This document shows, one piece after another, positions 11,293 to 21,994 of a stretch of 64,000 nucleotides of DNA (positions are counted from its first letter, which is position 1; the number at the start of each line of letters is the position of its first letter). Below the pieces are notes generated by a model, which saw nothing but the letters and a program-made list of their open reading frames with translations, made no database searches and was not told the DNA's origin. Position numbers and translations under genes: made by a program. Source of the stretch: Dactylellina haptotyla (lineage: Eukaryota; Ascomycota; Orbiliomycetes; Orbiliales; Orbiliaceae); NCBI GenBank assembly GCA_031310005.1, contig CM062386.1, forward strand, positions 1 to 64,000, in the 5' to 3' direction.

Positions 11293-13707
11293 TGCTTCCT
11301 ACTCTCATTGAATGGCCAAAGACACGGTTTTGTATCGCTGTTATACCAGAAATAGAGGCTGGAACTAAAAATAATCGTGTTTATTGTCAAGCTGAGACGG
11401 GAGAACTAGATCTGAGATGGATGGAATGCCAATCAGGCCGTAGTATAGTGATATGCTCTCCACCAAGCGGGTTTTTTCAGTCAGGGAACTCGGACTAGTC
11501 GGTACATAGGGTCGGAAAATGTCTGATGCGTGTATCAAAGGTCGGTTACCGGAGCAAGTGAATTATTCCATTGAATGTAAACCTTTAATTATGGTAAGCT
11601 TGTGGCTGCGGCGCGACGATACGATGGGTCAATGAGGCTGCTCTTCGATCGTCCCTCGTCCGCCGTTTAAATCCGAGTTAGCATTCAGTTGCAACTCTTC
11701 TCTTCTGTCGGCTGGTGGCGAGCCAGATGACAGCTTCCGAAGGCAAATTATTTGCGCTTGCTAAAGCTGATATTGAAGAAGACTTTGTGCGGCAGCTGAT
11801 TTTCATTGTCCCTCACTGTAGGGTGACAACGTGTGGACTTGGAGTACGAACTGGCGATTTTTGCCGCTCCGGCTCGTCCATGCCAAACCCTCTGTTGGCG
11901 AATGAGTGGTGCACTCACAAGCGCCGCCACAAAGGCTGATTTGTAAAACAGGTATGGGCTACAATGCATCCCGGGGTTCGCCCACCTTTCTCCCCTTGCG
12001 GACTTCACAGGTCCGTGCCTTGAGGGGAAGGGAGGCAATTTCAAGCTGAGGCCGGATCTCTTGGCAACCACGCTAATTGGCTGGATTGCTGATCCGGGGA
12101 GAAAAAAGGCGTCGGAACTGTGAATTTGAATGTCAGATTTAGGGCTCAGTTAGACCGTACTGTTTTCTAGAGATAAATTGAATTACCGAGAAAGACCCCT
12201 TTATTCACAGTCTTTGACCATGGGTTTCAAGGCATTTCGGAATGTCATCCTCGATTTATTCGGGGGATGTGTTCCCCAATCAAAGGCCTAGACTTTCTGG
12301 GGTTCAAACAAGACAGGACAAACTGTGTTGCCTTCCTAGTTGACCCAGTTTGTAGATGCGGCTGTGCGGCAATGATGCGCAAAAGGGATTGCTTGTCAGG
12401 CTTGGACGGCCATATAAGCGGTGAGCTTGCGGGTTTCAATTCATACCCGATTTGGCTTCTGGCCCTCATGACTGGGCTAGCCTTGTTCCATGTCGAATAT
12501 GTTGGCATATCCGTAAATGTTCCTTCTTATTGTTGTTCAAGTATGCAAGACCCGCCGTTTTCTAGTCTGGTTATGCTATGCGCCAGTTTGGCATCCCGCA
12601 AAATCTGGCGCAAAGGCAGGGGCCGTTCTACGAACATCCGAAAATACTGGTCGTAGCACAAAGCCATCGAGCCTAGCAACAGGACTCGGAAGACAACCGG
12701 TTGGTAGTACAACTCGATTTCCCTTGAGGTTCTCAATTTCTAGATACTCTCAAGATTTGCCGACTAGCTGTTCCCGCTCGTGGGCTAGGTACGTGAGACT
12801 TGGAGAATACCCAGAATACCACTGTTTATGGTTATATAAGTTAGCTCCTGGTCTTCCTTGATATTGTTCGGCAGAAAATTCCATCGATAAAAGCTCGGGT
12901 TTGCGGAACTTACTCCTTCACCGTTGTTTATGAAACTGCCATGGCGCAGGGTAAAAGTGAGATGCCTCAGTTTTGCACCATTGCCTTCGAGATGCGGTCC
13001 CAGTTTTGGAGGAACAAAGCCTGGTATCTGCGTGAGGGTCTGGGACCAGCAAATATCCATCAGCTTCGCTAATGATGCCGTGCGGAATACCAGCAGGCAG
13101 ATTGATTACGAACCTGTCGAGCGAGATACCTCAGAACCTCCGTCAGCGGCGGATTGCCAATGGATGGGAAAATTGCATTCCCATCACTCCCCGACTGGCA
13201 AAGGCCCCCTCGGCCTACTGTACACGGCCGGGAGGCTCGCCCTTGGCCGGGATCTACATCGACGAGAAAGAAGTGTTGCCGCAGGTTGGAGGACCATCTG
13301 AATGGTCGGAAATGGGGTCTTTATCCGGTGCCCTTCACGAGCTGCCGAGGTCGTGAGTTGTTGCGTTGCCGTGTTTGCCCGCGCAACACATCCCATCCGG
13401 GTTCCTTGACGTCAAGACTGGGAGCACAAAACAAACGGACACCGGACCACGTGACCAACACAAATAGTTAGGGCTTCGATAGGGCTTCGAATTTCGCTGA
13501 CAAACGTTACCACTTCGAGCAAAAGCGAATTGGTGGCGGGAGATTTCACAGCGAAGAGTCATATCCCAGCTAAACACCCATCGACAACCTCCTTCTCAGT
13601 CCGCCAACCCGATCACGAACCAAGCCTTCCGGTTCCTCAACGACCTCAACGACCTCCTCCGAACGACAAATCATCGATATACACGTCAAAACTTCTAGAC
13701 CGACAAT
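11293..13707. other. Intergenic region between divergently transcribed TF and eS30 genes
   Basis: About 2.4 kb shared upstream region. I find no convincing gene: the open frames at 12267-12656 and 12924-13301 have neither domains nor fungal codon character that I can defend. It should hold the promoters of both neighbours. A CACGTG box lies at 13449-13454 and a tandem 11-mer precedes eS30. Confidence 0.5.
13469..13490 (+). promoter_or_regulatory. Perfect tandem 11-mer upstream of the eS30 gene
   Basis: TAGGGCTTCGA occurs twice head to tail, about 220 bp before the eS30 start codon, just downstream of a CACGTG palindrome (near 13449). Ribosomal protein promoters in filamentous fungi often carry TTAGGGTT-like boxes, so a regulatory role is plausible, but it is inferred from position and repetition only. 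Confidence 0.35.
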
Positions 13708-14092
13708 ATGGGAAAGGTTCACGGATCTCTCGCCCGTGCGGGTAAAGTCAAGTCTCAGACTCCAAAGGTACGACAATGCATCCGACGGACGCCTGGAGGA
13801 GATTGCTGGGAGCAGTACATATTATGATATCACCAGGATATCTCTTGGAGGTGGTTGAACATGGTTGAACAGCTCTGGCTAACTCGAGACGGTGGATAAT
13901 AGGTTGAGCCACAAGAGAAGAAGAAGTCGCCTAAGGGACGGGCAAAGAAGAGAATACTCTACACCAGACGTTTTGTCAACGTCACCCTCACCGGAGGAAA
14001 GAGAAAGGTATTTGGCCTTTTGAATACGAGCTCTCTAGACCTCTAAAGATACTAACATTGCGGTGTAGATGAACCCCAACCCAGGATCGTGA
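13708..14092 (+). CDS. rps30: 40S ribosomal protein eS30
   Basis: A 62-residue protein of the small ribosomal subunit. Three exons, 13708-13767, 13903-14007 and 14069-14092, join in phase 0 and encode [20 protein letters not shown], then VEPQEKKK...GRAKKR...[16 protein letters not shown], then MNPNPGS. This matches eS30 from end to end at the usual fungal length. Both introns have consensus branch sites (GGCTAACTC and ATACTAACA). As in other fungi, there is no N-terminal ubiquitin-like fusion. The product is very basic and short, and part of the core translation machinery. This is the most secure call in the window and a good marker of core gene content. Confidence 0.97.
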
Positions 14093-15262
14093 GCTTGTTC
14101 ACATTCCTTACTGTCCTTCTTCGCCATCTCCTTCATTGCAGTCTCTTCCACACTATTCAACGGTTTCTCGCATTATTACCAGGGATTCCACGAATAACAT
14201 ACGTATCAGGGCACTAGGCGTTTTTTCTGCCGTTTGTACATCTTTGGTTGACTTATTTGTGTCTTCCCTTTTATATACCTCTCATACAATTTTACAAAGC
14301 CCGTCACCTAATAGTGGAGGATGGTCCAACTCTACCTTTGAGTATGCACTACTAGAATGTATATCAGGAGCTGTCGTTGAATCGATCTTTCATATTTTCC
14401 GAATATCAACCCTCGTATCTGATGATACGTCCCGCATAATCTCGTTGCTAGATGCTGGTGTCAAAGTGGACAGCCAGCGGATCGGGCAACGAGACTACCT
14501 GCATAGCATAAACTTAGCCCGTCTGACTTCGAGACTCATCAGCGGCTTGGCTGCGACTAAAATCTGCCGTAACGTTATAAGCAGATCGTAAATAGAGAAG
14601 CACAAGCCAATAGTCTATTCTGGCGAGCAAATGATCTCCAAAGTCCTCCTGGTAGCGTTACTACGTTACATGCAGTGCCATACAGATCTTGGTAATGTTT
14701 CACAAGTTAAAGGATCATAATATTCTGGCATTGGTCAATTGGATTCTAGAAAATGGAAGGAGAAAAATTACTTCAATTTGTTGCCGGATAGCGCTTATTA
14801 GTTGGAAGTCTTTTGCGGGACCAGGACGGCATCTGGCTTGCGAGAAAAGTTAGGAGTACCATTGTAAAACAAACGCCCGTCCCTGAATATTATCCCGTGA
14901 AGCTAGCTAGCTGGCAACCTGGTCTCGCAAAGCTGAAGATATATAACCAACATTCGGAATTTCTGGCTAAGCTTATGCCGCAAACCAAACAAAAGTATTT
15001 CCTTTTATACGTACGAAGTGGTTCAGTTTATTGATCTTATGTTCTTAGATTATCTGCCACTTAATAGTTGATTTTCCTATTTTCATATCCGTTATATTCT
15101 GAGTGGTTATTATGGTTCACGTCTTATTAAGTTATACTGCAGCCCTAAAAGGAATGAGTTTATCTGAATTATTATTATCAATGTTGTCTAATCGATTAAC
15201 AGATTGCCACTGGGGGCGACGAGTTGCGCTACTAGACGCAAGGATGCACGTCCACCCCCAAT
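14093..15262. other. Intergenic region downstream of eS30
   Basis: About 1.2 kb, A+T-rising. An open frame of 151 codons (14136-14591, plus) contains no ATG and directly follows the eS30 stop, so it is best read as 3' UTR or chance. I see nothing else. Confidence 0.5.
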
Positions 15263-15315
15263 AGAGAAGAAGAAGAAGAAGAAGAAGAAGAAGAAGAAGA
15301 AGAAGAAGAAGAAGG
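15263..15315. repeat. AAG/CTT trinucleotide microsatellite
   Basis: About 17 copies of AAG on the plus strand. It begins two bases after the stop codon of the minus-strand modular protein gene (15317), so in that transcript it is a UUC tract in the proximal 3' UTR. Confidence 0.95.
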
Positions 15316-15316
15316 T

Positions 15317-18300
15317 TTAAGGAGGATTATTGGGAATAGTACTAGATATTCGTATCTGAGGGATTATAATTAAGAAAATTCGAACTATTTTATCAGAACC
15401 CTCGACAACATATAGTTGATCAATGCGTCTTTGGTGTGTTATATCGGGAAATGCCTCCAACATACGAGCTACTGACGCTACCTCAAACGATCCTAGTAGT
15501 AGGTACAATGACAACGATTTCAAACCATGTATGCCATGGCTCCTGACTTCGGTCGTAAATTGAATGGGTTGCCCAGCAGGATAAGGCTTATTACCCTGTA
15601 TGTATTGCCAAATAAAGTTGATCATCTCCAATGTTTCATCCCCCAAATTCTCTAGAACCATTAGTTGAATATCATCCTTGTGTATTGAAGCTGGTGCCAT
15701 TGGAAGAGCTTCAGGGAAATATCTCCAAGCTTCAAGTAAAATTTTGGACAATTCAGTAACTGCCTCTACTGATGACGTAGCATGGTTAGATGGGTCTCCG
15801 TTAATCCTGATATTGCGGGGTGACTGTGAAAGCACAATGGTACGACTTTTTCTCCCAACTAAAACTTGAAAATTCTGATCAATGTCTCTTCGAGAAATTT
15901 GAATACGTTCAAATGTATCCGATTTACCAGGCTGAATAATCCCGCTTAATTTTTCAACACCACCATATGTCCAAAGCTGAAAGTTCCCCGATATCATCCT
16001 TTTAGTAAAGAATTTTCCCCACAAGGCAGCACCCCTCTCCGCTGGACCCCGTACCAGTGTGTACAGCCTTGAATCCAGAAAGTCGTCGTTATGATACCGC
16101 CTCGGCGCTCCGCCTAGTAACTGGGAGTACCTTAAATTGTCAGATAAGACTAGAGATTGCCTCCAAGGGGAGTCCCAGACTTCCAAGCTTGTAAGTTTCG
16201 ACTGCGGACTCTTATTACTAAACATTTCTATCAACACTTCTGCCTTCATGTTAAGGGGCTTTCTGGTTTCAGTCTCGCCTGTAGGGGCTACCCAGCGCAC
16301 AGTAATAGAAGCTATGATTCTAGGCTTGGATTGGTCCATTGCCGGATAGTATTTTAGAAATACGTAATTAATCGCAGATATTTCTGGCAATCCGAGGAGA
16401 ATCAGGTATAATTTAACCCTTCTGATACGCTCATCCCTAGAGTATATCCCAGTGGCAAGGATCTGTACCTCTTGTATATCCGTACTACCCGAAATTCCTT
16501 CTAGATGCAAATACCCTTCTTTGTCAATAAGATCTTGGTTATCTCGGTAAATATGTCTTAAAGTTCTCCTACTTTCAGCATCAAATGATAAGAGACTTAT
16601 GTATCGGATTCCAAATGCTTTTCTCCTGTGTTGGGAGACTGAATACTGCATATTAGCAGTATTTTTCGTCCAGGTTGCATATATTGCGTTGGCAAGACTT
16701 GCCACTAAACTCTCCTTTTCTGAGGAGCCAGTGATCTCAAAAACGACAAAATGACCACTAACAGTCTCCGTCGCGATATCGTATTCATAATGACTACCAG
16801 TATGTAGTTTGACTTTGAACCGAATATGCGGGTTGCTAAAGTGGTTGTTCGCTCTTCTTCCGTCAATGAAGACCCTGAATTTTTCCCTGAGCTTTTGAAA
16901 TAGCTGTTAGGATTAGATATTGCGGGTCTCGATTCGAAGTCATACTTTGCTATTAACGCGTTATTTGCCGTGGGGTCGTGGATATAATTCGCTAGCGATT
17001 GGGCATTACTGGGATCAAGCCAACTTCTAGCTTCGGCCTGAGTAAGAAAGAAGACAGCTCTCCCATGTGCCCCTCTCCGAAACGCCAAATCAAGTAACTC
17101 GGAATCTGTAGGTACCTGTGTCCCTGAATCATCACGACCCATATGAACATCAAAATCCTCTGAGCCTCCGTCCAAACCAATTGAAAATGGAGTTGATGCA
17201 TCTATTCCTAACACATCGGCGTCATTTACCAGGTTAAAAGGTGCTAGCATTTCCAGTGATGTTGTTGGGCGCTCCCGGAACCGAACCAAGATAAAGAATT
17301 TTTCGGAATTATCCTGAACATAATTACCCATATGCACCAGCTCCAACTGCTGCTGGGTAATAATATCATGTTGACCGTTTAATCTACGAATTGCGTTTCC
17401 TTCTATGGTACTCTCGTAGAACGCGTTGAGGAAAGCATTCCACTCATCGGAGTCATCATTCCTACGAGTAACCACGCCAGTGGAGTCCGAATTGCCATGG
17501 CCAGTTTCAGTATCCATATGGCTTTTGATGAGGGCTTGCCCAGCGCTAGATACCTCACCGAAGGTTACATCGGAGATCATTGAAAGCCCCTTCTGAGAAA
17601 CCCAGGCTGAGAAAAAGACTTCTCCGAGAGTTTCGTAGAGTATATCGTCGGCTGGCGGATCTGTGACTGTCTCTCCATCTGGGGCCTCTCGTCTTTCAGC
17701 CCGTGTGCTTTCAAGAACTAAATGGTGTTCATCTGATGACATCGCCAACTGGAAAGCATACTTGTGAACGGTTTTATGCTCGTCACTCGTAGAGTCGATA
17801 GCACTTATACGAATATAGGAAGGTTTTTGAGAAGGCAGGTAATCTGTTTTACTCTTCAGAATTTCCATTAAAGGATTTTGAACAATTTCATGAGAAGTTA
17901 GTAGAATATCCAGAGGTCGTTGGGCAGCGAAAGCTATTCCTGAACCATCATATCCTATCGTCATCTTGGGGGAACCCTTGGGTTCTATTGGAGTATCGGA
18001 GTCTAGTTCAATTAAAACAGAAGCGCTCTGCTGAATATCGCTATTCGATAGAGAGTTGTGCATTTTAAAGCCAATTTTGGCAATCTTCGCCTTCCCCAAT
18101 CCGACAGGATACAAGTTGCATATGGTATTAATCGCCCCGATTTCATCTGTTCCGATTAAAGCTTGCCAACTATCCAACAACGCGCTGTCAGAAAGCATTT
18201 CGATCAATTGATATTCTATTTTAACAGGTGCTTCAGACCCCTCCGACACACCGATAAACTTAGAATAAACTTCCTGTAATACCACGAGAGTTTTGGGGTT

Positions 18301-20103
18301 TTGTATGTTCCAGATTGTGATAAACTTGAGGTTCGCTGCTGGACTCCCTAAAGCTGGTGTGCCACTGAAATATTGGTCCATAGAGTACTGATTGGTTCCT
18401 AATATCCAGCATTGATAAATCCAATCCACCAATCTGCCTGGAACTAGTAATTCATTATCCCACCAGAAAGAGAAATGTTTGTCTTCTGCCGAAGCGCTCG
18501 CTCGAAACATAGTTTCGGCATTACCACGTGGAAGATATCTGACGACATTAGTTTTCTTCCAACTTGCCCTGGTCGTTCGAGTTGTTCCCGCGTAGCCCCA
18601 AGGCCCTTTATAATCGAAGGACTGCAAAAATGATTCAAAGGGGTAGGTCTGGCCCGGGTTCCACGAGAAGTCGAAAAAGAATTCCCCGTCCATTTGCAAA
18701 CTCGAAATGGGGGGGTCGATCAAGTTGGGTTGATTCCATGTTGACATTTCCTTTTCCGTATTCGCCCATCTCTCCTTCCCTATCGCTAATGCCTTGCCAT
18801 ATATATCGTCAAGATTGATACGGCTTGGCCCTGGAGGAGACCCAACCTTCTCTTCTGGAGCTTGCAGTTCGAGAGATATAATTACTGTTTCGCTGCCGCT
18901 AATAAATCCTGGCATTAAAGATGGTTTATCATGAAAAGAAATATGAATAGCGTTCAATTGCACAGCTCCCAGGGAACGCCAATATGTATGTAACATTTTG
19001 AAAACTGCACCAATTTCCCTCGTTCCCTTAAGAGCATCCCAAAATTCCCTCTTATCAATGTTCTGGTTAAGATCACGCACTTCAGAGAAGTATATAGAGA
19101 ATGGACTGGTGTATTTCTGAACTTTCGGATCTTCTTGCGGGAAAAACGCTGGATATACTACCTTCAGTACATTCCAAATCTCTGAATAGTCTGGTATATC
19201 GAAAATGCTGATGTATCCTAACTTGTCGATTTGGTCCTTAGGTGCAGTTGACCAACAAGTATAGAGCATATCGGGGATCTGATCCAAATACTCTGGGGAT
19301 TCCATGTCTCCGACGGCGCCAAAGTAACCTCCCCATCTGATTACCATGTGATTATTTGTCCAGGATATAGGTGATCAACGCAATGTCGTCTTCTTCGATT
19401 CCGTCCTCGCGAGCTAAATTTATTAAGTGGACCGGCTGGTATGATTTAGCGGTTTTGATGATTTTATCTGCGAGGTTCAACGCTTTAAGCGACGCATGAA
19501 CTTCGTCTTCGATGTCGGAAAACACGTCAAGGACAGGCTTGGCATCTTTTCTGAAGTTTCTTAAGACCGTATCTTGCCGTCGCTGGTAATTTTGCGAACC
19601 TGCTGGGAACCGGTCGACAACATCCAATTTGTCGCCATCTCGACCTCGGTTTATACTGGCTGAGTATGGATCAACCTTTTGTCGCGCTCGAGGTGGCTGG
19701 TCATTTTCATTTAGATCACCAGGCCGTTTTTTATCCACTCGCTTGTCCAAACGCCGGCTCGTGTGATACGGTCTTTGTCGATCTGTCTGTCTTTGTGGGC
19801 TGGTCTGGCGGGACCTCGCTGTCGCTCGATCGCCATATTCACGCATCTTTTCGGTTGGTTTGTATCTTGGAGTGGAAATCCGGCGCCAGCTATCTGTACA
19901 GAAATATCGAGCTTTAGTGCAGTGCTTGGGGCATGTTCGCTATCCTTGAGACTATATAAACCTTGTTTCCCCACAATAAATGTCTGAGGGAGAGCCAAAG
20001 CATTGATAAAGGTAATAAAAATTTGAAGATCAATGAAAATTAATGAAAAGAGTGTATAAGTTGAAGGCAAAGCGAATATTGATCGTCCTTGGGCAGAACG
20101 CAT
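15317..20103 (-). CDS. Very large modular secreted-looking protein of unknown family
   Basis: I do not recognise the family. Two long frames (19347-16705 and the one ending at 15317) are exons of one gene. A 59-bp intron at 16887-16945 (GTATGA donor, CCTAAC branch, CTCAG acceptor) joins them in frame. Upstream, a frame with ATG at 20103 encodes a hydrophobic N-terminus (FSLIFIDLQIFITFINALA) like a signal peptide, followed by a basic Arg/Lys/Asp-rich region (19850-19360). The join between these two is unresolved. A 43-bp intron (GTTGAT to AATCAG, 19336-19378) would fuse the basic region to ...WGGYFGAVGD. The body repeats a two-part module about four to five times. Part A begins with an aromatic W/CW helix and contains an EIGAI-like motif (REIGAV, DEIGAI, PEISAI). 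Part B is beta-like with I-R/K-I...Y.F.LA...H.VLES. Total length is roughly 1,400-1,450 residues. It ends ...IPNNPP just before the microsatellite. Confidence 0.75.
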
Positions 20104-21950
20104 CCTCACTGGTGCAGATTGAGTCTTTGCACTCAGATCACAACTACTTGAATTTTAGATAAATTATGGTATACGATACGCGAGGTTCAGTCTGAGTTCT
20201 TCTTGCGTTCAGCGTAAAATTGGTGGTATTGACCCTTCTGCGTAGGAATGGCGTGATACAAGGAAATTCATTCTATTTCGTAAAGAATCATATAAGTATA
20301 TGGTTTCGTACCCACGGCCACCGACATGCACACGGTATATATAAAGAAAGGAAATCACTCCGCCACAATATTTGAATCACACTCCTCTAATCCAACAAAA
20401 CGCTGAAGTACCAACCACCATAACACTGTTGAGGCAGTTGAAGTAACACAATTAAGACTCTGCCATTCTAACTTTGACGAGCGGTTCAATACTCGTAAAC
20501 CCCCGATCTCTGTCTCTCAGCAAGACTCGATGTCCATATTGAAAAGGTATCGAGTTCCCCGGCTTATTATACGTATACTTCCAAATGTTAAACCCTTGTT
20601 GGAACCAAAAACCTAATGTACAATATAGAGTGGCCCAACAGTTCAAGGCACCAAAACGCTTTGGGTTGCTATTTCCAACAAAACGGCACCGATTAGTCAG
20701 GATAAATAAAGACCGCTCCACTAGTCGCTCTGATGTTGAAGTTTGTAACATAACCAGTAGGGCTCAGGGCAAACACTATAAAATCAAGCCACAGTTCGAT
20801 TCCCAATTCATGGATTCTAGAAAATGTCCTGTTTGCTGATTTTTAGGATGTCGCACGTACGCAGATAATTTGCACTTATTCAGCAGACTAGGCCGGGCGG
20901 CCAGTTGGTTACGAGCGAGCGAGCGAGCGAGTGAGTTTCATGTTACTAGATTTCAGACAAGCAACACGATTAAATGGATTTCTGAGCGAAAATAAAATTC
21001 GATTTCTTGCCATACTAGGTTCTAGCTCAGATATTCTGATTTAATTATCTGTTTTTTTTTTTTTTTTTTTTTAAAAAAACCTCGTGTTTTTCAGAGAGAC
21101 AAAGGCGGGGATAGATAGAGATAGACACTACTGGACATTGCATGCTTGATCTCAGATGTTTGAAGAGACTCCTTTTCAGCCCGGCAGATTTTCTCGATAA
21201 TAAGTTTATAAATTCCAGTGAATATAATGATACGAGTCTTCTCAGTAATTAGTGTCATTTCTATTTTTCGCAGTTTCAAGATTGTCGCTGTTGAATTGCA
21301 CGGGGCTAATAAATCTTTGATAGCAAACCCCTTAAAGCTAGCCAACTTATCTTGTTGTTCCTACTAGTCTTGTTGCCCTTTTCCTACTAATTTACTAGGA
21401 GTCTGTTGAAACAGTACCATAGAATTGTCCTCCAGCCACTTCAAGTTGGTATTTTTCCTGCCCAAAAGACCAAGCTGCTGTCGCAGAGACTTTCCATTTC
21501 TATTCTTTTTAGGTATTTGACATAAGTATCTTTCAGGTTCGGGCGCAAGACAATATTAATTTATTAATCTAACTAAATCTAAAATCGTGGGAATCTATAA
21601 ATCTATAAACAGAAAAAAAAGAAAAAGAAAAATATGTATATACATACAAGAAGCAAAGTATATGAGCTTGTATTTAATAAATATTATATCATGGCCGTCG
21701 GCCACTATTAGATAGGTTTTTCATGGAATCATTTCTCGATAACAAAGTCCAGCTTTGAAATCCGATATATTCGGGTCCTGATTTACCTGCGAGGCCTCAA
21801 TCTCATATAACTAGGAACTCCGGTGATGGGACCCCAAAACTTGGGCTTTGGATCCGGTTTTATTGGCTCCACTGTCTTGCCTTCGTCCTTGATACTATCC
21901 TCTATCATTTTCTTCACTCCATCGTACGTATCGCCGAGAGAAAACATTTG
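20104..21950. other. Intergenic; one doubtful small ORF
   Basis: Upstream region of the modular protein gene. On the minus strand a TATATA box lies near 20336-20345. A minus-strand ORF with a real ATG (20751-20452, 99 codons, ending ...VLLRDRDRGFTSIEPL..) could be a small gene or an exon remnant, but I cannot assign it. A GAGC run sits at 20915-20934 and a 22-base T tract at about 21051-21072. Composition falls steadily toward A+T from 21500. Confidence 0.4.
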
Positions 21951-21994
21951 GAAACCTAACAAACCCTAACCTAACCCTAAAAAAACCTAAAACC
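21951..21994 (+). repeat. Degenerate interstitial telomere-like repeat
   Basis: The plus strand carries AACCTAAC, ACCCTAACCTAACCCTAA and AACCTAAAACC in tandem, that is, degenerate copies of CCCTAA, the complement of the TTAGGG telomere unit used by filamentous ascomycetes. It lies exactly at the left edge of the A+T-rich block. In this orientation, DNA to the right would be the chromosome interior if it were ever a chromosome end. Confidence 0.7.

Noticed and set aside
14136-14591. 151-codon frame after eS30
   Set aside because: It contains no ATG and begins 44 bp after the eS30 stop; more likely 3' UTR and chance.
16705-16948. Frameshift or pseudogene between the two long frames of the modular gene
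   Set aside because: A 59-bp consensus intron (16887-16945) joins them exactly in frame and keeps the B-part repeat motif.
20782-20830. tRNA-like GTTCGATTCC in the upstream region of the modular gene
   Set aside because: No acceptor stem or D/anticodon arms can be formed around it.
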